NCBI GenBank assembly: GCA_964035545.1
Contig: OZ037766.1
Span: 3,945,722 to 4,009,721 of the forward strand
Direction: 5' to 3'
DNA from: Bugula neritina
Taxonomy: Eukaryota > Bryozoa > Gymnolaemata > Cheilostomatida > Bugulidae
Length of the DNA stretch: 64,000 nt
Part shown: positions 1 through 13,510 of the stretch, one piece after another
Position numbering within the stretch: the first letter of the stretch is position 1
How the letters are laid out: the number at the start of each line of letters is the position of its first letter
Made by a program: the position numbers and the translations under genes
Notes under the pieces: generated by a model
Told to the model about the DNA's origin: nothing
What the model saw: the letters and a program-made list of their open reading frames with translations, nothing else
Database searches by the model: none

Positions 1-184
1 GAGTGACTGTGGACTGATGGGTGCTCAGTTTCTAGTTTCAGCAATGTTTTACTGGAATGAGTTTTTGATAGAGACTACGGAGTAGAAATGCAGCTCAGCT
101 CACTCTTATTGTTATTTTGTTAGCAATTACAAGGAAATTAAAGTATTCAATTACTTTGTTGTTTACAAACTGGCTGAGGTCATC

Positions 185-541
185 ATGACATTCGTGGCTA
201 TTTTTTTATCTTTTTCCTTCAATTCCTCTGGTTTGCAAATCAACAACACTGTGAAACATGGCATTGTGACAGTGAGTTGTGCCTATACTTTGCAAGGTCA
301 TCTGATTTCCGGGTTTTGTAGGACTATGATGTTGAACAAGAAATCTTCTAGCATGTGGTCCTTGCATAAGTTAGCTGCTGTTGGTCACACAGTGATGAAC
401 TCTTGCAATCAGTGTAACAGGAGGGACAACTCTACTCAACACCGTGACATTTGTCAATGCAAGGTCATGTGGTACATTGATTGCCCTTGCTACATGCAAC
501 GAGTTCTTCATGGCAACTCAATAACATCCAACTGTGATTAA
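185..541 (+). CDS. Unrecognised small Cys-rich ORF, doubtful
   Basis: A 118-codon open frame starts with a hydrophobic stretch that could act as a signal peptide. It then carries about nine cysteines, several in CxxC or CxC pairs, with N-glycosylation sequons (NNT, NST). I do not recognise the family. No convincing splice acceptor or promoter is visible just upstream, and the internal wording is repetitive, so it may be a chance frame or the last exon of a gene off the left edge. Its 3' end faces the 3' end of the minus-strand IRS gene. Confidence 0.2.
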   Translation: MTFVAIFLSFSFNSSGLQINNTVKHGIVTVSCAYTLQGHLISGFCRTMMLNKKSSSMWSLHKLAAVGHTVMNSCNQCNRRDNSTQHRDICQCKVMWYIDCPCYMQRVLHGNSITSNCD

Positions 542-1390
542 ACAGAGTTACAAGAAGACGATTTTGCTCTAGTTATTATTGATTACACTAATTTTTGGTC
601 ACTTGTATTACTATAAGCAATATTATATATTATATATTGTTAGCAGCTCATTAGACATCATTGTTGCATCACCTTGGTCAAGGATTTTTATTTTAACAGT
701 AACTCTTACTCTATGTTTTTATTATCTAAGAACTACACTATTTATTCTTTGTAATTTCGTTGGTTGGATATGATATATACTTGTTATTACCCTGGAGAAA
801 GGTTAGCCTTTTGTTACTAGTATAACCTGGCCTTGATATAGCAAACTCTTACATTATCAGTTATTATACTCTACTTTGTCATCAATAAAATCTAGTAGAA
901 GCAAGTTTTTTATTTATGTTTTATTTTGTATATAAATATTATGGTTTGAGTTGATGATACATGATATTGAATGATGTAAATAGTGAATAGCATAAATCAA
1001 CATGATTACATGTTTATATTGCAACAGCATAAATAACATAACAGTTAATGTATTATTATTCCAATACATGTAAGAACATCGTGCATAGTATTATTACAAA
1101 CATCAACAATTCGCTACTACAGTACCACAATTATACTAGTTATGGTATATCTAATAATATAACAAAGCAACTTTTCTATACATGAAGTGAAAGCACTCTG
1201 TGTGGGGTGAATACCCCTAGAGTCCGGGAAGATGCGCATGAGCAATAAATTAAAAAACTTCTTTGGAATTCTCTTGGTAAAAATATAAATATTATGTACA
1301 TATAATATGAAACTGTGGGACTGAGATAGGAGAGACTAGAATAGTCCAAAATGCCAAGACACTGGTTTAGGAAGGGGGAGATGACGTCCC
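542..1390. other. AT-rich spacer and IRS 3' UTR
   Basis: No coding potential is seen. The right part must contain the 3' UTR of the minus-strand IRS gene. TTTATT stretches near 905-925 read as AATAAA on the minus strand and are candidate polyadenylation signals. Confidence 0.4.
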
Positions 1391-4300
1391 TCACTGTTTG
1401 GTTCGTGAGTAGGAGTTGGCGCTCATCTCCATGTAGTCGGCATGGCCAGTGCTTTTCTCTGTGTCATCTAAGATATAACTAGTGACCTTGGCTGGCTTAA
1501 GCAGTAGTCTGTGTGAGGCGCTCCTGACGTATGCGTTAGAGGGAGGGGGTTGCATGGCTACATACGCCTCCGCATCCAGTGACGTGGTGGGCGCGCAGTT
1601 GCTGTGGTGAGAAGAATGCGAAGATGTTGACATGCTGTCGGCACTGCTTGTCAGCGAGTGTAATGAGGCGCTGCCGTCCATACTGTGCAGAGACACGTCA
1701 TCTTCTGACGAAGTAAACAGTAACTCCGGGAACGGGTGTGACACTGGAGGGACTCGGACAGCAAGCTGATTGGGTAAGAAATTCTCTTTATCTTCTTTTT
1801 CACTGACTGGAGCGTGTTTGTGTTTCGAGTTCTTGTCCAGCGACATTCGGGCATGGGAGTCAGATTTGAATAACGCCGATCCGCACGTCATGTCAACGTA
1901 CTCGGTGGTCTTGGTAAGAGAGTCAGCGCTGTTGTTACTGGCTTTGTACTTGCGTTGCGTTCGACGTTTGTGGTCCGTGGTAGATGACCGGGGGCGGATA
2001 TATTGCGACCAGCTGGAACCCCGGGGTCTGTGAGGGCAGCTGATGCTGGCGGCTCTGTTTCGAATATCAAACTCCATGTTCATGAAGATGTCATTGTTAG
2101 ACTTCTGTTCCATACTCTGCTGGCACGGCAACATGGGAAGTAGGTGGGGTGCCGAGGAGCTCTTATCTGCAGCAAAATATTAGTCGCTATACAAGTGTTA
2201 TCAACAACAAAAATATACACAAAAATATAGAAATACTGAATTACTTGCTTATAAAAATGAAGCATGGCTTTGTAGTGGAACACATGACAAATATAACAAA
2301 TAAAATTCTTTTGAATGCCATCATAAAAGAGAATTGCATCTTGGATTAAATAGTTGGCATGTCCAACTCTGCCGTTGTTTTATCTCATCGCAGAAAATAC
2401 TGGTATTTCGATCCCGGCTAAAGAAAGTGTTAACAAGATAAAGGAAGCTGTACACACACTATATACTCATACTTCACACTGTATGTAGTGAGCTGTACAC
2501 ACACTATATACTCATACTTCACACTGTATGTAGTGCATAGTAGATAGTGTATAGTATGTAGTGTACAGTTTATGCTATGATACAAGACTTTCTTGTACTG
2601 CCAGTTACTACAGAAGTATATCTATCTTCTCTCACCTGCCAGCATTTTCTTTCTGCACATCTCTACATATTCATCTGTACTCTTAGGTGAAGGGCTGACC
2701 TTCGGGTTTGGAGAGTTCGTAGGTTTCGGCTGATTGTTTAAATCTTCATCGTCTACCAGATAGCATTTCACTGAATCCGGTCTCAATGTGCTGACTAACA
2801 AGAATAAGACAGCATCACTAGCTACATTCATCACCAACGCTAGTGGAGATGTTCAAGGTATAATACAACATAGAAGTAACGTTTGAGGGCCACTAAACAG
2901 TAATTGAAGTCTAAAAGGCAGAAATATTTCTCCATACCTTTCGAGTTTGGAGAAAAACCACGTCCAGCTGTCATATCAATGTAGTCATGAATCCTACTTT
3001 GCTGCTTGTCAATATACGGGAGGTTGTGCGAACCACTCATATCCACGTACATGAAGTTTGAGTTCTTGTCCTGAGATCTCCCGGACATTTCTGCGTACGA
3101 ATGATCGGACTGACTACTCTTGAAGCTATTTTCCCCTATAAAAAATAACGTCACATTTCAGAACCTGCTGGTTATCTTCTAGGGCCAACAAACAGTTGTG
3201 TGGGAAATTGGAGTGTTTTGTAGAACATTTCTATCATCAAGTATTTATTGGCTAGTAAAAGGCCACAAACCACAGGTGTTGGGGCCACAGACCACAGGAG
3301 TTGAAAACATCCTGTTTCTGGGAACTGGTAAAACAACACTTGACATTGAAGATGGGCATGGTTTGACCCAGACTCAACATGTGGATTATCAGAGGATTTG
3401 GTCGTAACTTCACTTTTGGATGTCAAGTCTAGATGCTAATACTTGTAGGTCAATTCAGTCACAATATTCACATGGAGGATGAAGAATAGATGTATTCAAA
3501 TTGAAAACTATGAATTCTGCTAGACATAGCGACATACATACCTGCTTTCATGAGTAGGGCGACATGGTGGGACTGGAATTCAGATCTGGGGTCTGGCGTT
3601 GTACTTCGGCTGCCCCTAAACAAAACAGCATTGAATGTAAATCTTCTGCCTAGTTCAATATAGGATTACAAGTCTTGCATTATATTTATTTAATTACTAT
3701 ATACATTATATACATATATATCACAAATATATAATCAGCGCCAAGTAAATGTGCACTTCATGGAATATTCTAGACCAGATGCAACAAGTGACTGACCAGT
3801 TAAGGCAGCTGTCTGACTCATCAGTGGACTGACTCGCTGACGTGCTGTGGGAGCCAATGCTGTCACTTCTGTCTCTCATGTAACTGCAATGAGAAAGCAC
3901 CATATATCACACCAAGTAAAGTTATTTCTTTAGATACTTATTGCAACACAATGCATTTCGAAAAACAGAGTTTTTGCCAACTAACCCCTGGCCCTGAAAG
4001 GCAAAAACTGGTAATATATTAGCCATAGAAAAGGATGTTTGGTTGTAAACAACTTGAGCTCGCTAGTATTTGCTGGTAGAAAAGCAACCACATCGGCATA
4101 GCATTGCAGTATTAAAGGGTAGTGGTTTATATAGTAATGACTGTACAGTATACAAGCTAAGTGATTAGCTAGCAGACAGCTAGTTGTAATCGTACAATTA
4201 CTTCGACCTGACCACAGATTTTAGCATTTACTCCGCTTGGCAGACCACAGCAGACTGGCAATGATTGCAAAATTTTAGCCCGACTTGACCAATTTTGTTA

Positions 4301-7300
4301 CCTAGCATTTTCAACGTGGAAATGACAAGACAAACAAACAAATTATTCTTATAACCGTTGAAGTAATAATATCCCCACACCTAGATAGCTACTTCCACCT
4401 TCTATATATAGCCCAGGTAAGTGTTGTTTTAATTGCTGATAGCAAATCATGTCAGTTGCCTTCTTTACAAAATATTCCCAACGCTTCAAAACTACTTATG
4501 AATATTCGATTTGTTTTGTTGTTTTATTCTGTAAACTTATAAAATCATATCCTTTATCCAAGTTCAGTTCAATATATAGGAGAGAGTAGCTGAGTTAGTC
4601 AACAACCGCACGCTGGCTGTTGTTTACGAAAGGCCTAGTAGCTAGTCATCGCTCAGGATGGGGGAGGTGAAATGTGAATTAGTGTACTAGAAGCTCTCTG
4701 CATCAGTTTCAGACACTAGCAAGCTCAACAATGGGCCAACAAACAAAAGACTACACCACAAACACCCTCTTCTATTGTAATTGTACTGACCCAGTTTGTA
4801 CTTGGCCAATTAAACGGAATAGCTGCTATTTGTTTGTCTGATGAGTATTAGAAAGTGCACAAAAAACACAACACTCAGTTGTGCATAGATAAGGATGATG
4901 ATGGTGTTGATTTGATTCAAGCGTTTAGTTGTATACAGTATGGCTTAGGTTGTAGCAGTTCAACTTATTAAGCAAACAACAGAGTCATTCTTGGCCGCTC
5001 TCCAATGCTTAGTTGAAATGTTGCAAAAGATAGGCAGCAAATGTTTACTTCTAGTACTGAGTTCAAAGTGACAAGTCATTAACATAGAGAGTACTAAGTT
5101 ATCTTTTCTTTTAAATAGATTCATAAATTTGTCATCAAAACAAGTGATAAATAATCAAGTGCAAGTGACTAATGCTATAATGCTTATTCAAAGGTGCTAC
5201 ATGTAGATGGGGTGCTACAGGTAGATGGGGTGCTACATGTAGATGGGGTGCTACATGTAGATGGGGTGCTACAGGTAGAGTAATATTCAACTTACCATGT
5301 GGAACCAGGAGAGAGTTTAGAGAAACTTTGACCAGTTCTAGATCTGTAAACATATTAACATAACATTTACATCATTGCTTATAAACACTGACTATTATCA
5401 TCTTACTATACAAACAACCCTACAAACAGCACGGATATTTCAACACAATTTCATTGATGAGCACATTCCAACGATTATATGTTTTTAGAATTTTGAGTTT
5501 GATTTGTGGGCAAAATAACACACTGTGTTGACTTGAAGCTATAAGCATCAGTGTTCAACAAAAAAGTGTTATGGAGCATTATATAAGGGTCGACTGATTC
5601 GTTTCAACTCTCACTGCAGTTCATGAATATTTAATTACTGAGTGGTTGTTTATGACTACCAGTGCTGAATAATCTACATCAATCACAATAACAGGGCCCT
5701 TTCTATGGGTGGTAGCAGACTGCTAGTGTGACACGCAATAAACATGAAACTTCATTTTCCAGAAATTAAATATTTATTTACCACTTTTCAATTTTAAAAA
5801 GCAAAAAACATCGGCATTATTCATCAACACAAACCTTTGTCTCGCATCACTTCCTGTGCGAACTCTGAACGCCGAATGTCGGTCTTTATAAGATAGGCTT
5901 CGACTGACTGGTCTAAAAGTATCCACTCCCGGGCTGCTTAATGACTTGTTTCTACAAAAATATTTCAATATCAGGTGAAAGGGGGGTCAAGAAAACACAG
6001 GAGTGACATTAGGATGAGTGCTTGTTAACTCAGCTGTTTGTAAAAGCAACAAACATTAACCTTACGTGTAAAAATGTCAAACAACAAACTGTATGAACTT
6101 TACTTGTTTGGGGATGCTGCATGTTCACTGCACTGAAATGTCACTTATTTAAAGTATTGCATTGAAGGGTTGAAGTAGTAAACAAGATGGAGAATTTGAT
6201 AAGCAGCAGGCTCTAGGCCTAGACTCGCTTACTAATCTAGAACTCACGAAATCCCAATCACACAGACTTGTAGGCTTGCATTTAATTAAATTACCTACTC
6301 ACAGCACAAAGTAGGGCCAAGATATAGTCAGTCAGTGTTTAAAAAAGAAACCAAAATGGGGGAGTTTTTTCAAGTGATGATGCAATTTACTTGGAAAACA
6401 GTTGTTTACTATGAAGATAAGCATTAATATTTTCTATGGTTACCACACAGTACCAATGCTAGCTTATGATACTCACTGTACTAATACCCTGCAGACGTCA
6501 TGCGCTATAAGCTCATCTTCTAATGTCAGCCATATTTGCCCAGCGCCAGTTACTGCTTTCTCATTCATTTCTATTCCACAGCATCGGCCATGTTGCAAAC
6601 AATTGACAATAACGTTCAGCTACAAGTAATACTTCACATACAGCAACTATCAAAGCAATTAGGAAATTATCTTGTACACACAAAAACAAAATAATTACAT
6701 AAGTGATTAGGTCACTAATTTCTTTCATAAGGTGTGGGTATGATAACACTTACAGGTAGGATGTACATGTTTCTGGCAGCATCTCTCGATTCCAAGCTGA
6801 CCAGTTTCTCACTCACTTTCAACTCAAAGTCTCCTTTGATGGGCAGAGCTACACTTCCAGCTTGCACTTGGACGTGCCACGTTTGGTCTTCTGGATAAAG
6901 CAAACAACCATTACAGGGAGTGAATACAATAACAACCCAATGCACTCTGTGATACCAATTCCCTGTGGGTAGCGAAGATTCTACTGAAGGTTGAATGACC
7001 AAGAGTTATTCACGTATTTAAAAATTAATTATGGAAGCGAAAAACAAAAATCAAAGTGCAATGATAAAGATTAGCCATGAATAAAACACGGAGTTGGAAT
7101 TGAAGCTGGGCGAACACTTACTGACAATGTTGTGTATTTGGTGTGCAGACGTATGACTCAGCAGACGAACATCGGCAAGCCACATGTCTCTCATTTGCTC
7201 AGATTCAAAGCCAATCTGAAAGCTATCGTCATTGGTGAAGATGTTTATACCATATTTGACTTTGGTGTCCGTGAATGCGTTGATGCTGCAAATAAAATAT

Positions 7301-9645
7301 AAGGATCTAAATAAAATATAAGGATGTTTTACTACAGGAACTGTTTGGTACTACCAAGACTCTACCAAAGGTCATGGCCACCAGAATGGCAGGTGTATCT
7401 GGTATTATCATTAGCTTACTGGGGCTATCGACATTTCATTGATTGGGTGTGACTACAACTTCAGCAAATGGAGAACTCGTAAATCACTTTTCAGTTTCCA
7501 CTTACATAGTTTTTCACACAACCAAAGCTCATTAGCAAAATATCTCAGTAACTAGCAAAAACAACTGCCAACCAATAACAAAAAACACGAAAACACTGAA
7601 TGAAAATACACAGTCAGCAATACTGGAGTTCAACAACTCTAATAAAAAGTAAATGCAGTAAACAACTTACCTAAAGCACGCTTTCAGGTAAATGGTTCGT
7701 TTAGCTTTCTTCTTCTTGTGCCAGTGAGATTCGGAGTGATAGTACTCCAGCCGGGCTGGTGCAGCAGCAGACTCTTTGTGCAGCACAAAGTATTTGTGTT
7801 TATTTGTCTATCAAAATATAAATATTGTAGATAAGACAGAGAAAGAGGTGAACTATCTTGTCTGTAGCTGCAGCAGTTGCACTAAATAAGAAGTTGCATT
7901 AATACTTTTGAGAATTCCCAAGTACTATCTGCATCCCAACGCTATCATATCATGCTCTCTATACCTAGAAATTCGTTTCTCATTATATTTGCAATGCCTA
8001 AAGCACTGTAGGCCATATAGTACTGTGCACGCAGATTGCTAGATGCCACTGGCCCAAGCAGTGGCAGACATTTTGTGTTACAGATGTCGTGGGCAAATCT
8101 ATTTGTTGTTTTGAGGACTGGTGGAGGAAGGATTATAAAAACAAGTTGGCTACATTTTCTAACCACAAAACTTGCTATCCAAAAAACCACACACTTGAAA
8201 GAGCACAATAAAGTAAAGAGGGTACAAGGCAGGGACAATAACACAGCTGTGGACTGACTGCAGAACAAATCACCTCAACATGAGGCAGAAATTCAAATGG
8301 TACCAGCAGTAAACACGCCAAGAAATCAAAGCTTGAATCACTAAACGTCCCCAAAATAATATTATTGGTTGTCAGTCTCTGGTGAAGGGGCTTTTCAACA
8401 ATATTAGCTTTTGCTTCTGGCTGATTTCATCAGCCTTTCAAAGCAGAACAGAGGGGCCCAAATCTGTGTAGTCTGGCCTCTATATAATGCTAACACAGGA
8501 CAGTAAACAAGTTTTCACCAAACAGTTTTGAGACAAATCATCAACTAGAAATGCTTGGTGGGTGACTCAGACAGATTTGCAAGAAATTACCAACCACCAA
8601 CTGCTGTAGTGGTTGGATTAGTTCTCCAAGCCAAAATAACAAGAACCAGTTTCCAACAGGCACTCTGGTGGCAACAAACAAAAAACCACACATAAAAAAT
8701 GAAGGAAAGGCTTCCTTTTCAGGTATAGAATTGTGGTTAGAGAGAAGAGACTTGTTTACAACACATCTGCGAAAGGTGGGGCAACCAGTGCTCTGGTGGT
8801 CTCCTGAGAGACTCGACATGGCAGCATAACTTGGCCTGGAGTCAGCGAGGATCAAGGTATTCGACAGCATTGGACAATGGAAGTGAAATGCCTGGATTGA
8901 ATGTTGAGTAGAACTAGGCAATGGAGGACTGTTTGTTTCGCCTAGCAGTGCTATCACAAAGCTTTCACCATCTGTCAGTTATTAATCGTATAGACTACTT
9001 GCTTATTGACATGAAGCGAGTTAAAGGCAGGGAAATTATAGACAATGATTTGATTAGTGAAAACAGTTTGTGACTCAACAATAAAGGCCATTGAAAAACA
9101 ATTCATATCAAATAAGCCAGGATGAAACCTTCAAAGCCCTCAGCCTTCTTGGACTAGTAGTAGCGTTTGTAGAGAGCCTTACAACTTGGACCAGCAGAAA
9201 ACACAAAATTATACAACCAAATTAGAAGACAAGCTGGCTGAATAGAGCTGCAATGTGTCTGTGGTTGTTTCCTGTTGAATCATAGTTGTTTCAAGGCTTG
9301 CGATTGTGATTATGATAATCATTTGTTGTTTATTAAGTAGCTTTCCCTAGTGGTGTACGTTACTAGTTGGTTGCTACACAAATTGAAACTAGCCATAACT
9401 TAGTCCTTGGTTAATGCGAAATGACATCAACATCCTATTTATAATATAGTTACGCCTTTGGGCACCAAGCAATGAATATCCAATGCTGGTGAAACCCATT
9501 TATATTTACATTAGGCTGTAACAAACAAAACAAATGATTCCCATTAGCCCGAAGGAATGAAGGAAAATGTTAGCCTTACCTTTACTTTTCTCAACAGAGC
9601 TTGTTTGCAAACTGTGCTGGGTTTGTGTGATTCAGAAAAGTCCAT
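1391..9645 (-). CDS. IRS: Insulin receptor substrate (PH-PTB adaptor with YxxM motifs)
   Basis: Docking adaptor of the insulin/IGF receptor: PH and PTB domains place it at the activated receptor, and phosphorylated YxxM tyrosines recruit PI3K p85 SH2 domains. Twelve coding exons read downward: 9645-9580, 7807-7671, 7285-7122, 6890-6754, 6619-6477, 5951-5835, 5343-5296, 3883-3797, 3615-3542, 3135-2938, 2794-2636, 2166-1391. All junctions are GT-AG and phases agree, giving 2106 nt (701 aa). The PH domain spans about residues 16-122 (KYFVL, PARLEYY). The PTB domain spans about 123-215, with an AVTGAGQIW block that aligns with the VTGPGEFW block of vertebrate IRS. YxxM motifs lie at Y338, Y354, Y376, Y433, Y533, Y645 and Y688; FMNM at 471 looks like a decayed one. 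The tail is shorter than in vertebrates (about 1240 aa). I see no clear Grb2 YxN site. The start ATG fits the short lead into the PH domain. Upstream non-coding exons are likely but unseen. Confidence 0.93.
2446..2535. repeat. 45-bp tandem duplication in IRS intron 11
   Basis: Two essentially identical 45-bp copies start with AGCTGTACACACAC and end with GTATGTAGTG. Confidence 0.9.
5193..5280. repeat. 18-bp minisatellite in IRS intron 7
   Basis: About 4.8 copies of an 18-bp unit (GGTGCTAC, ATGTAGAT, GG) lie just inside the intron, near the donor of the 48-nt exon 7. Units vary only ATGTAG/AGGTAG. A frame through the array gives a false proline/histidine-rich peptide. Confidence 0.9.
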
Positions 9646-12254
9646 GTTTGGTGAATAGTTAGAACTAAAGCTCTTTGGTGACACCAACTAACAAAAAAAC
9701 AACAGTACAATAATGAATATATATATTTCACCAGTAGAGCTTGTTGAATGTTGGCAGATTTAGTCGCTTGTAGTTGCACCACTGTAACTGGGAATTAGCT
9801 CTCGCATGCTTAAACTCTTCAATATATGAATGGGGGCAGAGGTCGCAGGTAATGCGAGATTGTGGAGGTTATATAATAGCAGTGTGGTTGTTTGGTTCAA
9901 TAACCAAGTGGGCAGTGCTTGTTATCAAGCTATTGAACGGGGTCAGTCAACAGTCACGAGTCAACACACAATAACAACGTTTTACATCAATGATCACAGA
10001 GTTTAACGTAATATAATTACATACTACTACTTATTTACAGGCAAATATATGGCTTTCGAAACTACATGTTTGCTTCCGAGGTTGTTCACCTCGACAGCTT
10101 CAATAATATCTTGAATTTTCCATACACGCAGCATAGTAGGCACAAAACTGATGATAATATTTTAGAGCTCCTATTTACTACCAGTAACCGAGTTAGGTGT
10201 TATTAGCCACCGAAGTCTATATAATTATATTGTCAACATCTAAAAAGCTGAAAATGCCCAGACAGATTAACACCGTCCATTTCTTAGCATGCAGATGTTT
10301 TGTAGAGCGAACATTGATAGAGAGAGCTACTAAGTGAAACGCTAATCTAAAGCAATTACTAATTACTAACTAAAATAAATCACGCAAATAGCCATTGACT
10401 GACACTGCAGACAAACAAGTTGTGCTGTTATTGCGAAGGTAATCGGAGCAACCAACTCAACTAACTGTAAAGTTGTTCGGAGCTAACTGTTGCAAAGGAA
10501 AAAATGAATATTTCAATTTGACTATAGTAATAGTTGACAGTATATTGAATTTGTAATGAACATTTTCAGTTTGCAAGATTCATTTATAGCAACTGCAAAG
10601 TGATTGTGTCATACAGCCACCCAGGAGTTTCTGATATAACTTTGTAAAATGAAATTAATACCGAAATAATGTAATAATTACGCATCAAGCTGATTATGCA
10701 ACAATATTGCAAGGAGAATGATTGAAATGGATACATTATGATTAACATGGGTGGCCGAACTGTGTGCAATCTGTGTGCAATATACTAAATTAGCCACATA
10801 TAGCTTAATACTAAATTAAAATAACCAAGTCTAATACTAATAGTGATAGCATCACTCTGATTCGGCTGAAATGTTAGCCGTTAGGGCTTCTACTTCAAGT
10901 TCAACATGTAAACTAAAACGATATCCGAAAATAAGTACTCGTGCAATGTTCATGCTGTCTTCAACAGTGAGGTGGATACCGATAGCACAAGAATCTATTA
11001 CATTGAGCAGCAAACATGTTGAACACCCAAACTAAAACATTGTTGGTGCCTGGTGCCAATACTAATACTAATAGTAATAGTACTAGAAATACTAATACTA
11101 TTAGTATGTCCAAAAAGTTATTGAACTAATCCTAATCCAGTTCATAGTAATTTGATAAACGCACGTACCTGTACCATAACTGATTTTTCGGATAGACGGA
11201 GCTTGTTCCAGATTTACTGCTCGCAGGGTACAGCTACTTCTAGTTCAAGTTTATTTCAACTTCAGCTTTGAGTTTAGTATTTACCGTTATAAATACTCAA
11301 TGGCATCAACATTAACTCTAAGTACGGGTAATCCAGGAGTTTTTATAATAATTGAAACGTCTTGTTTAATAGCAATAATCCAACGAGAGGAAAGTCAAAG
11401 TCCTGTGACTATTGTTTTTGTAGAAAGTGAACACTTGTGTGTCCTAGGTCGCTGTGATAAGGAATAATTTCTATTTGTAGAGCAACACCGCGATAGTCAA
11501 TCGACCAAGCATGGCAACTCTCATACTGATTTCAATACTCCGTGATCTATACTATATTTCAGTCAAAACAACACAACAACAACCTGATACTTCAAAACTA
11601 GGTCAGCCAATGAGAGCGCTGCACTATGCGAATAGTCATTCAGAAGTAAAGAGCGGGTGCGCGTGCTTCAGCGAATAAAACAAACAGTGTCATGAATTAA
11701 GACTACTACAGCAAAAGACAAAAAAATTAAGTTGATAGAGTTTTACACTAAATGTGAGTACAAGAGATATTGTGAATTGAACAAAAGCTTTCATGGAATC
11801 CTTTTAACCCTTGAAATGACTTAACTACTCAATAGAAATAGTGAGCAGCATATACTGAATGTTGTGTGGGTGAACAAGCGTTCATAAAAATATTCATAAA
11901 AGGTTAAAGCCTCAAATGCATGCAATGGGCTTTATTATGCAACAGTTACGCTTATATTATGGCTTGTTCATTAAAAATAAATCATTTTATAAATAAAGTT
12001 CCTTTGTGCTATGGTTTGGTGTAAAGGTAAACTGCGGGTCAACTAATGCATGTTTTAAGGTATTTACACATAGAATACGAATTGCCTGCGTCATACACAT
12101 GCTATATTTAGCTTAAATGTGAACAATAATAGTAATTATAACGAAAATAAAAATACATGTAGTCTGCCAGTGAAATGTGTGCATTCTACATATTACACTT
12201 TGCCCGCAGACTAGATATTACCCTCAGAAAAGTGACTGTATACATTCTATATCA
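9646..12254. other. IRS upstream region, no gene seen
   Basis: No supported coding exon. The IRS promoter and any 5' UTR exons should lie here. A degenerate ATACTAATAGT simple-sequence patch occurs near 11055-11105. Confidence 0.4.
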
Positions 12255-12349
12255 CATTCTGCATATTACACTCTGCTGGAGATATTCTGCATATTACACT
12301 CTGCTGGGGATATTCTACATATTACACTCTGCTGGGGATATTCTACATA
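12255..12349. repeat. 27-bp tandem repeat, about 3.5 copies
   Basis: The unit is ATTCTGCATATTACACTC followed by TGCTGGAGAT-like sequence. It produces a spurious short frame rich in Tyr and Leu. Confidence 0.85.
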
Positions 12350-13264
12350 ATTATTACATTCAAGAATTATAAATATGAGGCAGGTGCAGCATTAGAAAAA
12401 CCTGAAAGCCTCTATTCTGAATAAAATGTAATAACAAGTAAATTGTGTTTTTAAGTAAGCTAAACCAATTTTCATGAAAAGAATTCAAAAGTTGGAGCTT
12501 TATGTGGCGTTGAATAATCAAATTTGATACACTGTTATTTGGAAAGACAACTCCATAATTGGCTTTCAACTTCATACCCAAGTAAATGACATTAAGTTGA
12601 TTATAATAGTACAGTATTATATTATATGCTTCAGGAAATCTAAATGCCACGTGTCATTTATTTGTATTTTAACAAAGTGTGTCAATGTGTTATTTACTGT
12701 ATTATTCACTTAATCAGCTTACTACTTTTGCATGCAGTTATATAATTAATTAACTTTAGCATGGAAGGCACAAAAAGAAATAGTTTATCATTAGATCAAC
12801 ATGCATGCAAATATTCATTTAACAAAGACTAATATAATTGCAGTTGATTTCTTTTAAAAAATGACATTTAACAGCTAAAGATTTTTTATCATTTAGGTAA
12901 TATTTTAAATAAAAACTTGCAAATATTTTCAGGTATATTTATGCAAAATATTTACTAGATCAGACTATCAAAAGATGTTGGGTTAGTCTTTTCACCATAA
13001 TTTTAGCAATTTCAATATATGGTTAAATAATGTATTATTTATTACAGTAACTTAGAGAATATATTTAGACTATTATATATTTCTATGTTATAATAATTCC
13101 GGCTCAATTACTTAAGCAATCACTATAAATCACTTTATAAGCTGCATATCAAAGGAGGTTTTAGCAATATATAGTATATTGTCCTGTACTTTTGAAACTA
13201 AATTTAGGATGTGGAAATATAACATTGTATTCAATTTAACCAGTTTTCTTTTAGTGGAACATTA

Positions 13265-13510
13265 GGGTACATAGAGTAGAGTACATAGAGTAGAGTACAT
13301 AGAGTAGAGTACATAGAGTAGGATACATAGAGTAGGGTACATAGAGTAGGATACATAGAGTAGGGTACATAGAGTAGGATACATAGAGTAGGGTACATAG
13401 AGTAGAGTACATAGAGTAGGATACATAGAGTAGGGTACATAGAATAGAGTACATAGAGTAGAGTACATAGAGTAGAGTACATAGAGAAGAGTACATAGAG
13501 CAGAGTACAT
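13265..13510. repeat. 14-bp minisatellite, about 17 copies
   Basis: The unit is ACATAGAGTAGRGT. Because 14 is not a multiple of 3, all three minus frames stay open as Tyr/Leu/Pro-rich strings. These are not proteins. Confidence 0.95.

Noticed and set aside
13231-13510. Three overlapping minus-strand frames rich in Tyr, Leu and Pro
   Set aside because: They are translations of a 14-bp minisatellite, open in all frames because the unit lacks stops. Not genes.
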